Source: Bacteroidota bacterium
GTDB lineage: Bacteria > Bacteroidota > Bacteroidia > Flavobacteriales > Flavobacteriaceae
Assembly: GCA_027592025.1 (NCBI GenBank)
Contig: JAQCIQ010000012.1
Location: 1 to 54,430 of the forward strand
Reading direction: 5' to 3'
DNA length: 54,430 bases
Position 1 is the stretch's first letter; each line of letters opens with the position of its first letter. A model generated the notes under the pieces. It ran no database searches. It was given only the letters and a program-made list of their open reading frames with translations, and had not been told where the DNA came from. Shown piece by piece: positions 43,448 to 52,566 of this stretch. Position numbers and translations under genes: made by a program.

Positions 43448-44316
43448 AAGGCGAAGTTAACACCAAGTCCAAATAGTTCTCTGACCTGTAATCCAGCAAA
43501 GGCGTTGTCGTCGTATATCAATTGACCCATTATAGAAGTATCCAAATATTTGTTGATTTTAAGACCAACATTCAAGCTGTAATCCACATCGACATTTTTA
43601 AAGTTGTCCAAATAGTTGGAGAACAGGTGTAAAATTTGTTCCACAGTTACATTTTCGGCGGCGTTAAATTTCAAGTACCCTGAGCCGGTAAACCCCAATT
43701 CATATCTCGAAGTTTCTCCTTGAGTTACTCCAAAATAATTTTCACGATTGGCCGTAAAACGATTTTTTACTAAGGTCACTCTTGAGGTGGCAGGAGCCAG
43801 GTTAAAAGAAAAGTTGTCATTCTTTTTCCATTGGAAACCAGGACCCGAGGACAGCACAGCTGGAGACAAGAAATCGGTAAATTCTGTTCTTACACTGAGA
43901 CCTTCACTGTTTTTCGAATATTTATAACCAGTAGTGAACTGGGTTTTGAAATTCAAAAAGGCGGAAACATACCAATTTCTAGAGCCTTTTTTACCCACAA
44001 TGGAATAGATTTCAACCCTGTCATCGGATTTCTTCGCAAATACGTCGTCTTTAATTTTAATCAGACCATAGGCAGCCAGTAATTTGGTATCCCAATGCCA
44101 ACGACCTCTACCGTAATTGATTTCATAGTTGACCAAGGTTGTTCCAGCAAGACTGCTTTCTCCTCCAGCCGTCCAATTGGTAAATGACGATTGATTAAAA
44201 ATGAAACTAAATTTTCCCGTCCTTTTCCACGGACTGGAAGGAATACTGTCTGCTTCCGATGTTTGACTTCATGAAGTAAAGGAAACGAAAATGATAAGTA
44301 AGCATATATTTTTCAT
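43444..44316 (-). pseudogene. DUF3078 family protein with in-frame stop in the signal peptide
   Basis: The natural gene begins at ATG 44316 with a signal peptide (MKNICLLIIFVSFTS), hits TGA at 44271-44269 (codon 16), and then continues in the same frame as SQTSEADSIPSSPWKRTGKF, a normal DUF3078 mature start, through WTAGGESSLAGTT to the C-terminus FGLGVNFAF. All of the remaining 274 codons are open. The family is an outer-membrane-barrel-like protein of unknown function. Unless the stop is read through, is a sequencing error, or translation restarts (for example the 230-aa frame from 44136, which lacks a signal), the product cannot be exported. It is the last gene of the suf operon. Confidence 0.75.
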
Positions 44317-44357
44317 TGGTTCTAGGGAATTAAAAATATACTTATTCACAAAGGTAC

Positions 44358-44867
44358 TTATTTATTATTCTTGAATAAAGGAACGCTGGAACAGGCTTCT
44401 CCAAACATAACGGATTTTGCAATTGGCCTTAGTTTCTCAATCAATTGGATGAATGCGGTGGTTGGGATGGGTTTGTTCGAGCAGCCCTTGACGATAACCG
44501 GTCTACCGCTGTATTGGGCATAGTCAATGGTTTCGATGATCGTTTGGAAGATAGAGGAATCCAAAGCCTCAATATTGCCATAGCCAACTTTTAAGGCAAC
44601 CGGAGCAAGATAGGAAGCCACAAGCATTGAAGCCCAAGCAGGAATGATGGCGTCTGTGCTACAGTATATGGCGACGTAAGTATTTTGGAAAATGGACCAG
44701 TCCTTTTGCTTAAGTTCTTCTCTAAAAGGCTGTTCTCTGAGGATCAATCCCTCCTCGAGCCACTCTGCCATATCGACTTGAAATCTAGGAATATTGTCAT
44801 AAAAATCCTCCAAGTCAATTACGACTAGAGGACTTTGCGCGACCCTATTTACTATGGATTCTTTCAT
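44358..44867 (-). CDS. DUF2480 family protein
   Basis: A 169-aa cytoplasmic protein of a Bacteroidota-specific family. Recognisable segments are NRVAQSPLVVIDLEDFY, WSIFQNTYVAIYCSTDAIIPAWASMLVASYLAP, VIVKGCSNKPIPTTAF and VMFGEACSSVPL. The three conserved-looking cysteines (YCSTD, KGCSN, GEACS) could bind a metal or cluster, which would fit its place in the suf operon, but the function is not established. It lies 4 bp after sufT. Confidence 0.9.
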   Translation of the reverse strand: MKESIVNRVAQSPLVVIDLEDFYDNIPRFQVDMAEWLEEGLILREQPFREELKQKDWSIFQNTYVAIYCSTDAIIPAWASMLVASYLAPVALKVGYGNIEALDSSIFQTIIETIDYAQYSGRPVIVKGCSNKPIPTTAFIQLIEKLRPIAKSVMFGEACSSVPLFKNNK

Positions 44868-44871
44868 TAAT

Positions 44872-45198
44872 TTATAAAAACCCCAATTCTAATTTAGCCG
44901 CTTCACTCATCAAGTCTTGTGTCCAAGGCGGATCAAAAGTGATTTCTACCTCCGCGCTATTGACCATGTCAATCGACTTGATTTTTTCTTCAACTTCCAA
45001 AGGCAGTGTTTCCGCAACCGGGCAATTGGGAGTAGTGAGGGTCATCAAGACTTTGACGTCTGCATCTTCATTGACAAAAACATCGTAAATAAGGCCCAGT
45101 TCGTAGATGTCCACGGGAATTTCGGGATCGAAAATTGTTTTTAAAACGCCAACAACCTGTTCGCCTAAAGCTTGAGTATCTATTTGTGATTCGTTCAT
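44872..45198 (-). CDS. sufT: SufT-like DUF59 (MIP18) iron-sulfur maturation protein
   Basis: A 108-aa protein of the MIP18/DUF59 family, which helps iron-sulfur cluster assembly or transfer. The signature is TIFDPEIPVDIYELGLIY, then MTLTTPNCPVAETLP (conserved cysteine) and VEITFDPPWTQDLMSEAAKLELG. It overlaps the sufE stop by 4 bp, so the genes are translationally coupled. The family and position behind sufE are typical of Bacteroidota suf operons. Confidence 0.93.
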   Translation of the reverse strand: MNESQIDTQALGEQVVGVLKTIFDPEIPVDIYELGLIYDVFVNEDADVKVLMTLTTPNCPVAETLPLEVEEKIKSIDMVNSAEVEITFDPPWTQDLMSEAAKLELGFL

Positions 45199-45620
45199 GA
45201 GTTTAATTTTGTTTGATATGCCAAAGCATAATATTTCATTTGGTTTAACATGCTAGCCAAGCCATTGGCACGGGTCGGGGACAAGTGTTCTTTTAATCCA
45301 ATATCATCGATAAAATCAGTGTTGGCGGCCAAAATACTTTCTGGGGATTGATTGGAAAATACCCTGACTAAAACTGCTATAATACCCTTAGTAATGATGG
45401 CTTCACTATCGGCTGTAAATCTAATTTTACCCTCATTCAAATCGGCTTTCAGCCATACTTTACTCTGACAACCTTTGATCAAAAGGCTGTCATCTTTGTC
45501 TTGGGGTTCAATTAGAGGCAGCGATTTGCCCAACTCTATCATATATTCATAGCGCTGCATCCAATCATCGAAGAGTGCAAATTCTTCAATTAGGTCGTTC
45601 TGTATGTCTTGGATGCTCAT
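45195..45620 (-). CDS. sufE: Sulfur acceptor protein SufE
   Basis: SufE takes persulfide sulfur from SufS and passes it to the SufBCD scaffold. The 141-aa protein has the core features: IQDIQNDLIEEFALFDDWMQRYEYMIELGKSLP, and the persulfide-carrying cysteine in KGCQSKVWLKAD (about residue 51), followed by FTADSEAIITKGIIAVLVRVFS. It starts 27 bp after the sufS stop and overlaps sufT. Confidence 0.95.
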   Translation of the reverse strand: MSIQDIQNDLIEEFALFDDWMQRYEYMIELGKSLPLIEPQDKDDSLLIKGCQSKVWLKADLNEGKIRFTADSEAIITKGIIAVLVRVFSNQSPESILAANTDFIDDIGLKEHLSPTRANGLASMLNQMKYYALAYQTKLNS

Positions 45621-45647
45621 TTCAATTGAAATTACAGGGTCTTAAAT

Positions 45648-46880
45648 TTAAGTCAACATCATTACAGCTTTTTTGACTGCAACAATAAAGGAGTCAATTT
45701 CCGCTTCAGTATTATAAAAAGCAAAACTCGCTCTCACCGTTCCAGGAATACCAAAGTAGTCCATAATCGGTTGGGTGCAATGTTGGCCAGTTCTGACTGC
45801 TATTCCCATTTTATCCAAAATGACGCCAATGTCATACGGATGGATGTTGGCTACATTAAAAGATAGAACTGCTGTTTTGTTTTTGGCGTTACCATAAATG
45901 GTTAATCCTTCAATTTCTGAAAGGGCTGAGGTGGCATAGCACAATAGTTGATCTTCATATGCAGCAATGCGATCTAGTCCAATTTGATTGAGGTAATCGA
46001 TTGCAGCTCCAAAAGCAATACCCCCGCAAATATTGGGTGTTCCAGCCTCAAATTTATGAGGTAGCTCGGCATAGGTAGTGCGTTCAAAAGTGACTTCCGA
46101 AATCATTTCACCACCGCCTTGATAGGGAGGCAATTTTTCTAACAGCGCAGTTTTGCCATAAAGCATGCCGACTCCCGTTGGTCCACACATTTTATGAGCC
46201 GAAGCGACGTAAAAATCGACATCTAACGCCTTAACATCGACTTTCAAATGGCTACAGGCTTGGGCTCCATCTACTAAAACTGTTGCTCCTACTTTATGAG
46301 CCGAAGCGACAATTTCTTGGATAGGATTGATCGTTCCGAGCGTGTTAGAAACGTGATTGACAAAAACCAACTTTGTTTTGGAGCCCAACAGATTTGAATA
46401 AGCCGTCATATCTAGGGTGCCGTCTGGATTCATGGGAATGACCAAGAGCTTTGCGCCGCTTCTTTCACACAACATTTGCCATGGCACGATGTTGCTGTGG
46501 TGCTCCATTGCTGAAACCAGAACTTCATCACTTGGCTTCAAAAAATTCGTATACCCCGAAGCTACAATGTTGATGGAGTGAGTGGTTCCAGAAGTCAAAA
46601 TGACTTCTTCGGCTTTTGGAATATTGAAATGAAGCTGTAAAGTTCGCCTAGCTTTTTCATAGGCATCTGTGGCTTCTTGACTCAAGGCATGAACGCCCCG
46701 ATGAATGTTGGCATTGTAATTTTGATAATAATTGACAATGGCATCAATGACTTGTTGCGGTTTTTGGGAAGTAGCTGCGTTATCAAAATAAATCAAGGGC
46801 TGACCATTGATTTGCCTTTTGAGTATGGGAAAATCTAATCTAATTTTATTGATATCAAAGGAGGAATTTGATGTTGTCAT
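45648..46880 (-). CDS. sufS: Cysteine desulfurase SufS
   Basis: A PLP enzyme that removes sulfur from cysteine as a persulfide for iron-sulfur clusters. The 410-aa protein has YFDNAATSQKPQ, ANIHRGVHALSQEAT, the PLP lysine in VASAHKMCGPTGVGMLYG (about residue 229), and the catalytic cysteine in RTGQHCTQPIMDYFG (about 366), which identifies the group II (SufS) type. It overlaps the sufD stop by 4 bp and precedes sufE. Confidence 0.97.
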   Translation of the reverse strand: MTTSNSSFDINKIRLDFPILKRQINGQPLIYFDNAATSQKPQQVIDAIVNYYQNYNANIHRGVHALSQEATDAYEKARRTLQLHFNIPKAEEVILTSGTTHSINIVASGYTNFLKPSDEVLVSAMEHHSNIVPWQMLCERSGAKLLVIPMNPDGTLDMTAYSNLLGSKTKLVFVNHVSNTLGTINPIQEIVASAHKVGATVLVDGAQACSHLKVDVKALDVDFYVASAHKMCGPTGVGMLYGKTALLEKLPPYQGGGEMISEVTFERTTYAELPHKFEAGTPNICGGIAFGAAIDYLNQIGLDRIAAYEDQLLCYATSALSEIEGLTIYGNAKNKTAVLSFNVANIHPYDIGVILDKMGIAVRTGQHCTQPIMDYFGIPGTVRASFAFYNTEAEIDSFIVAVKKAVMMLT

Positions 46881-48190
46881 AAATTGAATCCAATATTGAC
46901 GCCCAATTTGTTGGCGATGAGTTTGTTGATACGTTGCTTCAGTTCGGGAATTTGGACCGATTCTAAAACATTGTTAGCAAAAGCGTAGGTCAATAGACCT
47001 TGTGCCTCTTTTTTGGGAATTCCTCTAGTACGCATATAAAATAGGGCGTCTTCGTCCAATTGACCTACTGTGCAGCCATGTGAGCATTTCACGTCGTCTG
47101 CAAAGATTTCTAATTGTGGCTTGGTGTTAATGGTTGCCTTGTCACTAATTAAAATGTTATTGTTAGATTGAAAGGCGTTTGTTTTTTGGGCTAACTGGTC
47201 TACCATAATGCGGCCGTTGAAAACACCTGTCGATTGGTCTCCAAAAATTCCTTTGTAATCTTGATGGCTTTCGCAATTAGGTGCTTTGTGATTGACCAAA
47301 GTGCTGTGGTCCACATGCTGCTTTTCTCCGATAATGGTGATGCCTTTCAAGGTGGACTCAATGCGTTCTCCGTTTTGCGAAAAATTCAAATTATTTCGAA
47401 TCAACTTGCCTCCGAAAGAAAATGTATGGACGCTGCAATGGCTCTCCGCTTCTTGTTTGATAAAAGTGTGATCGATTAATGAGGCCTCCTCAAAATCATT
47501 TTGAACTTTGTAATAGTCGATGCGACTACGTCTCTCACCAAAAATTTCGGTAACGGAATTGGTAAACACAGGGTGGCTGTTCAGACTTTGGTGTCTTTCA
47601 ATAATTTGAACTTGTGAATTTTCATCGGCGATGATCAAATTTCTTGGTTGTAATAACATCGTGGAGTCGTGGCCGGTAGAAAAGTGAATGATTTGAATGG
47701 GTTTCTCAACGGCCTTGTGTTTTGGAATATGCACAAAGGCACCCTCGCTAGCAAAAGCCGTGTTCAGGGACACCATACTGTCTTTGCTTGCCGCCTTATT
47801 GAAGTAATTTTCAATGATGGCCCTAAATTTTGGTTTGGTCAAGGCTGCAGAAAACAGACAAATGTCCATGCCATCGTGAGTCGTATGGGATAAATGAGCC
47901 GAGTAGACACCATCAATAAAAACGATGGCATAACTGTCCAAATCGTGTAAGAAGTACTTCTTGACCTGATTAAAATCAATGGTCTTGTCACTTTTAGATT
48001 CTAGAGAATAATCTTGATTGACAATTTTGTTCAGTGAGGTGTATTTCCAAGCTTCTTGTTTTTTACTGGGAAAACCAGACTGCTCAAATATTTTGATGGC
48101 AACACCTCTAAGGTCATTGATATGATCGGCCACCTCAACACTGCTGTCGAGTCCCCAAAATGACGATATGAGTTTTTCCTTGAGTTCCAT
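46877..48190 (-). CDS. sufD: Iron-sulfur cluster assembly protein SufD
   Basis: A 437-aa scaffold partner of SufB in the SufBC2D complex. The N-terminus (KKQEAWKYTSLNKI) and the beta-helix core ending in ADDVKCSHGCTVGQLDEDALFYMRTRGIPKKEAQGLL are diagnostic; the ECxHG-like motif (KCSHG, with a functional Cys/His pair) is present. It lies 3 bp after sufC and overlaps sufS by 4 bp. Confidence 0.96.
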   Translation of the reverse strand: MELKEKLISSFWGLDSSVEVADHINDLRGVAIKIFEQSGFPSKKQEAWKYTSLNKIVNQDYSLESKSDKTIDFNQVKKYFLHDLDSYAIVFIDGVYSAHLSHTTHDGMDICLFSAALTKPKFRAIIENYFNKAASKDSMVSLNTAFASEGAFVHIPKHKAVEKPIQIIHFSTGHDSTMLLQPRNLIIADENSQVQIIERHQSLNSHPVFTNSVTEIFGERRSRIDYYKVQNDFEEASLIDHTFIKQEAESHCSVHTFSFGGKLIRNNLNFSQNGERIESTLKGITIIGEKQHVDHSTLVNHKAPNCESHQDYKGIFGDQSTGVFNGRIMVDQLAQKTNAFQSNNNILISDKATINTKPQLEIFADDVKCSHGCTVGQLDEDALFYMRTRGIPKKEAQGLLTYAFANNVLESVQIPELKQRINKLIANKLGVNIGFNL

Positions 48191-48193
48191 GGT

Positions 48194-48946
48194 CTATACG
48201 GTTACATCTGATTTGATCCAATCGTATCCCTTGGCCTCCAATTCAAGTGCCAGTTCTTTTCCTCCCGATTTGACGATTCGGCCGTTGTAAAGCACGTGGA
48301 CGAAGTCGGGAACTATGTAATCCAGAAGTCTTTGGTAATGCGTGATGACAACAATAGCATTGTTTTTATTTTTCAGTGTGTTTACCCCATCAGCTACTAT
48401 TCTCATGGCGTCGATATCCAAACCTGAATCGGTTTCATCGAGTATGGCCAATTTTGGTTCTAACATGGCCATTTGAAAAATTTCGTTGCGTTTTTTTTCA
48501 CCACCCGAAAACCCAGTATTAAGCGAGCGAGACAAAAATTTGCGATCAATTTCTAAGAGCTCAGATTTCTCTTTTATTTTTTTCAGCATTTCGTTGGCTG
48601 GCATGTCCTCCAAACCTTTGCCTTTTCTGTTCTCGTTGATAGCGGTTTTAATGAAATTGGTCACCGAAACACCAGGAATTTCAACGGGATATTGAAAAGA
48701 CAGAAAGATGCCCTTGTGAGCGCGCTCTTCCGCGGACAATTCCTCTAATGAAGTGCCATCCAATTCAATGGAACCTTGAGTCACTTCATAATCCTCACGT
48801 CCTGCAATAACAGACGCCAAAGTGCTCTTGCCCGAGCCGTTGGGTCCCATGATGGCATGGACTTCGCCGGCTTTTATTTCTAAATTGATACCACGTAAAA
48901 TATCCTTATCGTCAATACTTGCGTGTAAATCTTTAATTTTTAACAT
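48194..48946 (-). CDS. sufC: Iron-sulfur cluster assembly ATPase SufC
   Basis: The ABC-type ATPase of the SufBCD scaffold. The 250-aa protein has Walker A GPNGSGKSTL, the SufC-specific signature LNTGFSGGEKKRNEIFQMA, and Walker B LAILDETDSGLDIDAM followed by the H-loop (VVITHYQRLL). All ATPase motifs are intact. It is soluble. It lies 15 bp after sufB and 3 bp before sufD. Confidence 0.97.
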   Translation of the reverse strand: MLKIKDLHASIDDKDILRGINLEIKAGEVHAIMGPNGSGKSTLASVIAGREDYEVTQGSIELDGTSLEELSAEERAHKGIFLSFQYPVEIPGVSVTNFIKTAINENRKGKGLEDMPANEMLKKIKEKSELLEIDRKFLSRSLNTGFSGGEKKRNEIFQMAMLEPKLAILDETDSGLDIDAMRIVADGVNTLKNKNNAIVVITHYQRLLDYIVPDFVHVLYNGRIVKSGGKELALELEAKGYDWIKSDVTV

Positions 48947-48961
48947 CTTAATAAATATAAA

Positions 48962-50410
48962 TTATCCTACAGACCCTTCTAAACTGATCTCTAATAGTTT
49001 TTGAGCTTCAACCGCAAACTCCATGGGTAGCTTGTTGAGCACTTCTTTACTGAATCCATTCACAATCAGTGCAATGGCTTTTTCTGTGGCAATACCCCTT
49101 TGGTTGCAGTAAAAGATTTGATCTTCACCAATCTTACTGGTTGTGGCTTCGTGTTCTATTTTCGCTGTATTGTTTTTTACTTCGATGTAGGGAAAAGTGT
49201 GTGCGCCACATTCATCACCCATTAGCAAGCTGTCACATTGCGAAAAGTTTCTAGCTTGATCAGCTCGAGAACTTATCTGCACCAAGCCCCTGTAACTGTT
49301 TTGTGATTTCCCTGCCGAAATACCTTTTGAAATGATCGTCGATTTGGTGTGTTTGCCCAAATGGATCATTTTTGTTCCAGTATCAGCTTGTTGAAAATTG
49401 TTGGTAACGGCGATAGAATAAAATTCTCCAACAGAATAATCGCCCTTGAGAATACAAGACGGGTATTTCCAAGTCACAGCGCTTCCAGTCTCTACTTGAG
49501 TCCAAGAAATTTTGGCTCGTTTTTCGCACAATCCTCTTTTGGTTACAAAATTGTAAACGCCTCCTTGGCCTTCTGCATTTCCAGGATACCAATTTTGTAC
49601 AGTACTGTATTTGATTTCGGCCTCATCCAAAGCGATGAGCTCTACCACTGCGGCGTGCAACTGATTTTCGTCACGACTCGGTGCGGTACAGCCTTCAAGA
49701 TAACTGACATAACTCTCTTTGTCTGCAATAACCAAAGTCCTTTCAAACTGCCCAGTTCCGGCCTGATTAATTCTAAAATAAGTTGACAATTCCATAGGAC
49801 ACTTGACTCCTTTTGGGATGTAGCAAAAAGAACCGTCGCTAAAAACGGCACTATTGAGAGCGGCATAAAAATTATCTGTTCTTGGCACTACACTGCCGAT
49901 GTATTTTTTGACCAATTCAGGATGTTCTTGAATGGCCTCGCTGATGGAGCAAAAAATGATGCCCTTTTCCGACAAAGTCTTTTTGAAGGTAGTGGCCACA
50001 GAGACGGAATCAATAACCACATCCATTGCTACTCCACTAAGTTTCTTTTGTTCGTCCAAAGAGATTCCTAACTTCTTGAACGTTGCAAGTAATTCTGGAT
50101 CGACCTCATCAAGCGAATTGTATTTGGGCTTTTTGTTCGGAGCCGAATAGTAAGAAATCGCTTGAAAATCGGGCTTGACATAGTTGACATTGGCCCACTC
50201 TGGCTCTTTCATGACTTCCCAAATTCGAAAAGCTTCAAGTCTCCAATCTGTCATCCAAGCGGGCTCCCCTTTTTTCTTTGAAATGGTTTTGACCACTTCC
50301 TCACTCAGCCCAATAGGGATGGTGTCCGATTCTATGTCCGTATAAAAACCGTACTCGTATTCTTTGGTTTTGAGTTCTTCCCGTAAATCGTCTTCTGTAT
50401 ATTTACTCAT
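48962..50410 (-). CDS. sufB: Iron-sulfur cluster assembly protein SufB
   Basis: The main scaffold on which SufBCD builds clusters. The 482-aa protein contains [41 protein letters not shown] (core cysteine region) and [23 protein letters not shown]. These match the family throughout and include the functional Cys of the SufB-SufD interface. It follows sufA by 9 bp. Confidence 0.97.
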   Translation of the reverse strand: MSKYTEDDLREELKTKEYEYGFYTDIESDTIPIGLSEEVVKTISKKKGEPAWMTDWRLEAFRIWEVMKEPEWANVNYVKPDFQAISYYSAPNKKPKYNSLDEVDPELLATFKKLGISLDEQKKLSGVAMDVVIDSVSVATTFKKTLSEKGIIFCSISEAIQEHPELVKKYIGSVVPRTDNFYAALNSAVFSDGSFCYIPKGVKCPMELSTYFRINQAGTGQFERTLVIADKESYVSYLEGCTAPSRDENQLHAAVVELIALDEAEIKYSTVQNWYPGNAEGQGGVYNFVTKRGLCEKRAKISWTQVETGSAVTWKYPSCILKGDYSVGEFYSIAVTNNFQQADTGTKMIHLGKHTKSTIISKGISAGKSQNSYRGLVQISSRADQARNFSQCDSLLMGDECGAHTFPYIEVKNNTAKIEHEATTSKIGEDQIFYCNQRGIATEKAIALIVNGFSKEVLNKLPMEFAVEAQKLLEISLEGSVG

Positions 50411-50419
50411 AAAAATTAG

Positions 50420-50749
50420 TTATAAAGAGAAGCTTTCTCCGCAACCGCAAGTGCGATTAGCGTTTGGATTGTTAAACACAAATCCCTTTCCATTCAATCC
50501 GCCAGAATACTCCAACGTAGTACCGACTAGGTATAAAAAACTTTTTTTGTCAACAACAATTTTTACGTCATTGTCTTCAAATAATTTGTCATCGGGATGC
50601 GTGGTGTGGTCAAAATGCAGATCATAGGATAGACCAGAGCACCCACCACTTTTTACTCCAACCCGAACAAAGTCTTGAGAAGGATCGAATCCTTCTTCCC
50701 TCATCAATTGAGTGACTTTAGTTTTAGCTATTTCAGATACTTTAATCAC
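50420..50749 (-). CDS. sufA: SufA/IscA-type iron-sulfur carrier protein
   Basis: A 109-aa A-type carrier with the three conserved cysteines: GGCSGLSYDL (about residue 36) and CGCGESF at the C-terminus (about 103-108). The fold-defining VGVKSGGCSG and SGGLNGKGFVFNNPNA segments are intact. It is the first gene of the minus-strand suf operon, and its upstream region carries a TATATTTG box. IscA or ErpA would be equally fitting names for the isolated protein; SufA is chosen from operon context. Confidence 0.94.
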   Translation of the reverse strand: MIKVSEIAKTKVTQLMREEGFDPSQDFVRVGVKSGGCSGLSYDLHFDHTTHPDDKLFEDNDVKIVVDKKSFLYLVGTTLEYSGGLNGKGFVFNNPNANRTCGCGESFSL

Positions 50750-50781
50750 AATTCTAATTTAGAATAGTTAAAAATAGGTTG

Positions 50782-50789
50782 CAAATATA
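50782..50789 (-). promoter_or_regulatory. Bacteroidota -7 box for the suf operon
   Basis: The minus strand reads TATATTTG, about 30 bp upstream of the sufA start. No clear -33 element was found at 19-20 bp. No recognisable IscR- or Fur-like operator was seen by eye. Confidence 0.45.
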
Positions 50790-50913
50790 CAACAATCACG
50801 GTCTTTTACAGCCATTTTTCACAGGATATTACTGAGGAATCTTCCAGGGAATCTCTGCAGAAAATGAAATAAATATGAAAATTCAACAAATCGATAAATA
50901 AATGTCTGCTCAA

Positions 50914-50944
50914 TTGGCTAAAACTCCATTATAGAATATCTTTG
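50914..50944 (+). promoter_or_regulatory. Promoter of the cyoE-cytochrome oxidase operon
   Basis: TTGG at 50914-50917, a 19-bp spacer, and TATCTTTG at 50937-50944 fit the Bacteroidota promoter form (TTTG, N19, TAnnTTTG) well. The box is 22 bp upstream of the cyoE ATG. Confidence 0.6.
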
Positions 50945-50966
50945 CGCACTAAATCAACGCAGTTCC

Positions 50967-51872
50967 ATGAAACAATCGCCAACCGTCTCAAACCTTTTCT
51001 CTTTGGACTGGGCATTGGCAGGCAAGAATGTCATGGAACTTACCAAAATGAGGCTCTCCATTAGCGTAGTATTTTCCTCAATTGCAGGCTACATATTGGG
51101 TGCTTCTGTAATTGACTTTTCAGTTTTGGCTTGGCTCGCTGTTGGCGGCTATTGCATGGTCGGCGCTTCAAATGTCTTCAATCAAATCATAGAAAAGGAT
51201 CTGGATGCCCTAATGAAACGCACCATGCTCAGACCCATCCCCTCTGGTAAAGTATCGGTAAACGCCGCTTTTTGGATGGGATGTTTATTGACCCTAGCTG
51301 GATTGACTATTTTGTACAACATCAACCCAAAAACGGCAATGTTTGGTGCTGTTTCTATTTTTTTATATACCAGTGCTTATACTCCTTTAAAAACCAAAAC
51401 GCCCCTTGCTGTTTTGGTAGGCGCCATACCAGGAGCGATTCCTTTCATGTTAGGTTGGGTCGCTGCAACTAACGATTTTGACATTGAACCGGGAATGTTG
51501 TTTTTGATCCAGTTTTTTTGGCAATTTCCTCATTTTTGGGCCATTGGTTGGTTTTTGGACGAAGATTATAAACGTGCGGGATTTAAAATGCTCCCAACAG
51601 GCAAACCTGACAAAGCCACCGCAGCTCAAATCATTTTTTATGCCTTTTGGACCGTTCTTGTCTCCATTCTTCCTGCTTTTGGCATTACCGGACAGTTGAG
51701 TCTTAGTCTAACTGCTGCCATTTTGGTTGGACTGATTGGCCTCATAATGATTTATTTTGCAGTTCAATTATTTATTTTAAAATCTTCGTCTGCCGCTCGT
51801 TCATTAATGCTCGTCAGCGTATTATACATCACTTTGCTACAAATTATTTATGTCACAGATAAACTTTTATAA
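50967..51872 (+). CDS. cyoE: Protoheme IX farnesyltransferase
   Basis: This membrane prenyltransferase makes heme O from heme B, the first step to heme A for cytochrome oxidase. The 301-aa protein has about eight to nine membrane segments and the allylic-diphosphate-binding motif ASNVFNQIIEKDLDALMKRTMLRPIPSG (the NxxxDxxxD-like and MxRT-RP pattern), plus YTPLKTKTPLAVLVGAIPGAIPFMLGW. It is also called ctaB. Its stop is 2 bp before the first oxidase subunit gene, consistent with a single operon. Confidence 0.95.
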   Translation: MKQSPTVSNLFSLDWALAGKNVMELTKMRLSISVVFSSIAGYILGASVIDFSVLAWLAVGGYCMVGASNVFNQIIEKDLDALMKRTMLRPIPSGKVSVNAAFWMGCLLTLAGLTILYNINPKTAMFGAVSIFLYTSAYTPLKTKTPLAVLVGAIPGAIPFMLGWVAATNDFDIEPGMLFLIQFFWQFPHFWAIGWFLDEDYKRAGFKMLPTGKPDKATAAQIIFYAFWTVLVSILPAFGITGQLSLSLTAAILVGLIGLIMIYFAVQLFILKSSSAARSLMLVSVLYITLLQIIYVTDKLL

Positions 51873-51874
51873 CT

Positions 51875-52453
51875 ATGGATTTAACACAGGGAAGTACCGC
51901 TGAGAAACAAAGTCGAGCCAGCAAAATGATGATTATTGTGGGAATTGTTTCGTTGGTCATGACCTTTGGAGGGTTGACAAGCGCCTTTATTGTCAGCAGT
52001 TCTCGTCTCGATTGGTTAAACGATTTTGTCTTGCCAAAGGCTTTCACATGGAGTACGGCTTTTATTTTGGTAAGCAGCCTTTGTTTGGTTTTAGCCCGCA
52101 GAGCCCTCAAACAAAATCAAAGACAACGAACATCATTTTTTGTTGCTTTGACCGTTTTTAGTGGGATAGCTTTTATGGTAAGTCAGTTAAATGGCTTCAA
52201 TCAAATTATTGAATTAGGATACAACTTTACTGGCCCTACAAGTAACATCACCATGTCTTACATTTATGTCATTACCGTTCTACACATCTTGCATGTTGTA
52301 GCTGGATTAATTTCCTTGAGTGTAGTGTTGGTAATGAACGAAAAGGGAGCATATTCAAAATCTGCGATGACGGGGTTTGATATGGCAGCAATTTTTTGGC
52401 ATTTCGTCGATTTATTGTGGCTGTACCTGTTTATATTTTTTGTTACTTTTTAA
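51875..52453 (+). CDS. Cytochrome c oxidase subunit III-like protein (short form)
   Basis: A 192-aa membrane protein with five predicted helices (for example MMIIVGIVSLVMTFGGLTSAF, AFILVSSLCLVLARRA, IYVITVLHILHVVAGLISLSVVL, and IFWHFVDLLWLYLFIFFVTF). The final WHFVDLLWLYLF motif is diagnostic for heme-copper oxidase subunit III. In Bacteroidota a short and a long subunit III commonly lie in tandem. It starts 2 bp after cyoE and is separated from the long copy by 113 bp. Confidence 0.92.
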   Translation: MDLTQGSTAEKQSRASKMMIIVGIVSLVMTFGGLTSAFIVSSSRLDWLNDFVLPKAFTWSTAFILVSSLCLVLARRALKQNQRQRTSFFVALTVFSGIAFMVSQLNGFNQIIELGYNFTGPTSNITMSYIYVITVLHILHVVAGLISLSVVLVMNEKGAYSKSAMTGFDMAAIFWHFVDLLWLYLFIFFVTF

Positions 52454-52536
52454 TTTTTTTGTTTTCATTTCAACATTGACATTTTTTTTGACTGAATTAA
52501 CCTCAAAATCGCACTTTTATTACCGTATAAAATCAT

Positions 52537-52544
52537 TATTTTTG
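52537..52544 (+). promoter_or_regulatory. Bacteroidota -7 box before the long subunit III gene
   Basis: TATTTTTG matches TAnnTTTG and lies 22 bp upstream of the ATG at 52567, in a 113-bp gap. The downstream oxidase genes may have their own promoter. Confidence 0.4.
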
Positions 52545-52566
52545 CAACAAATTAAATCTACATAAA

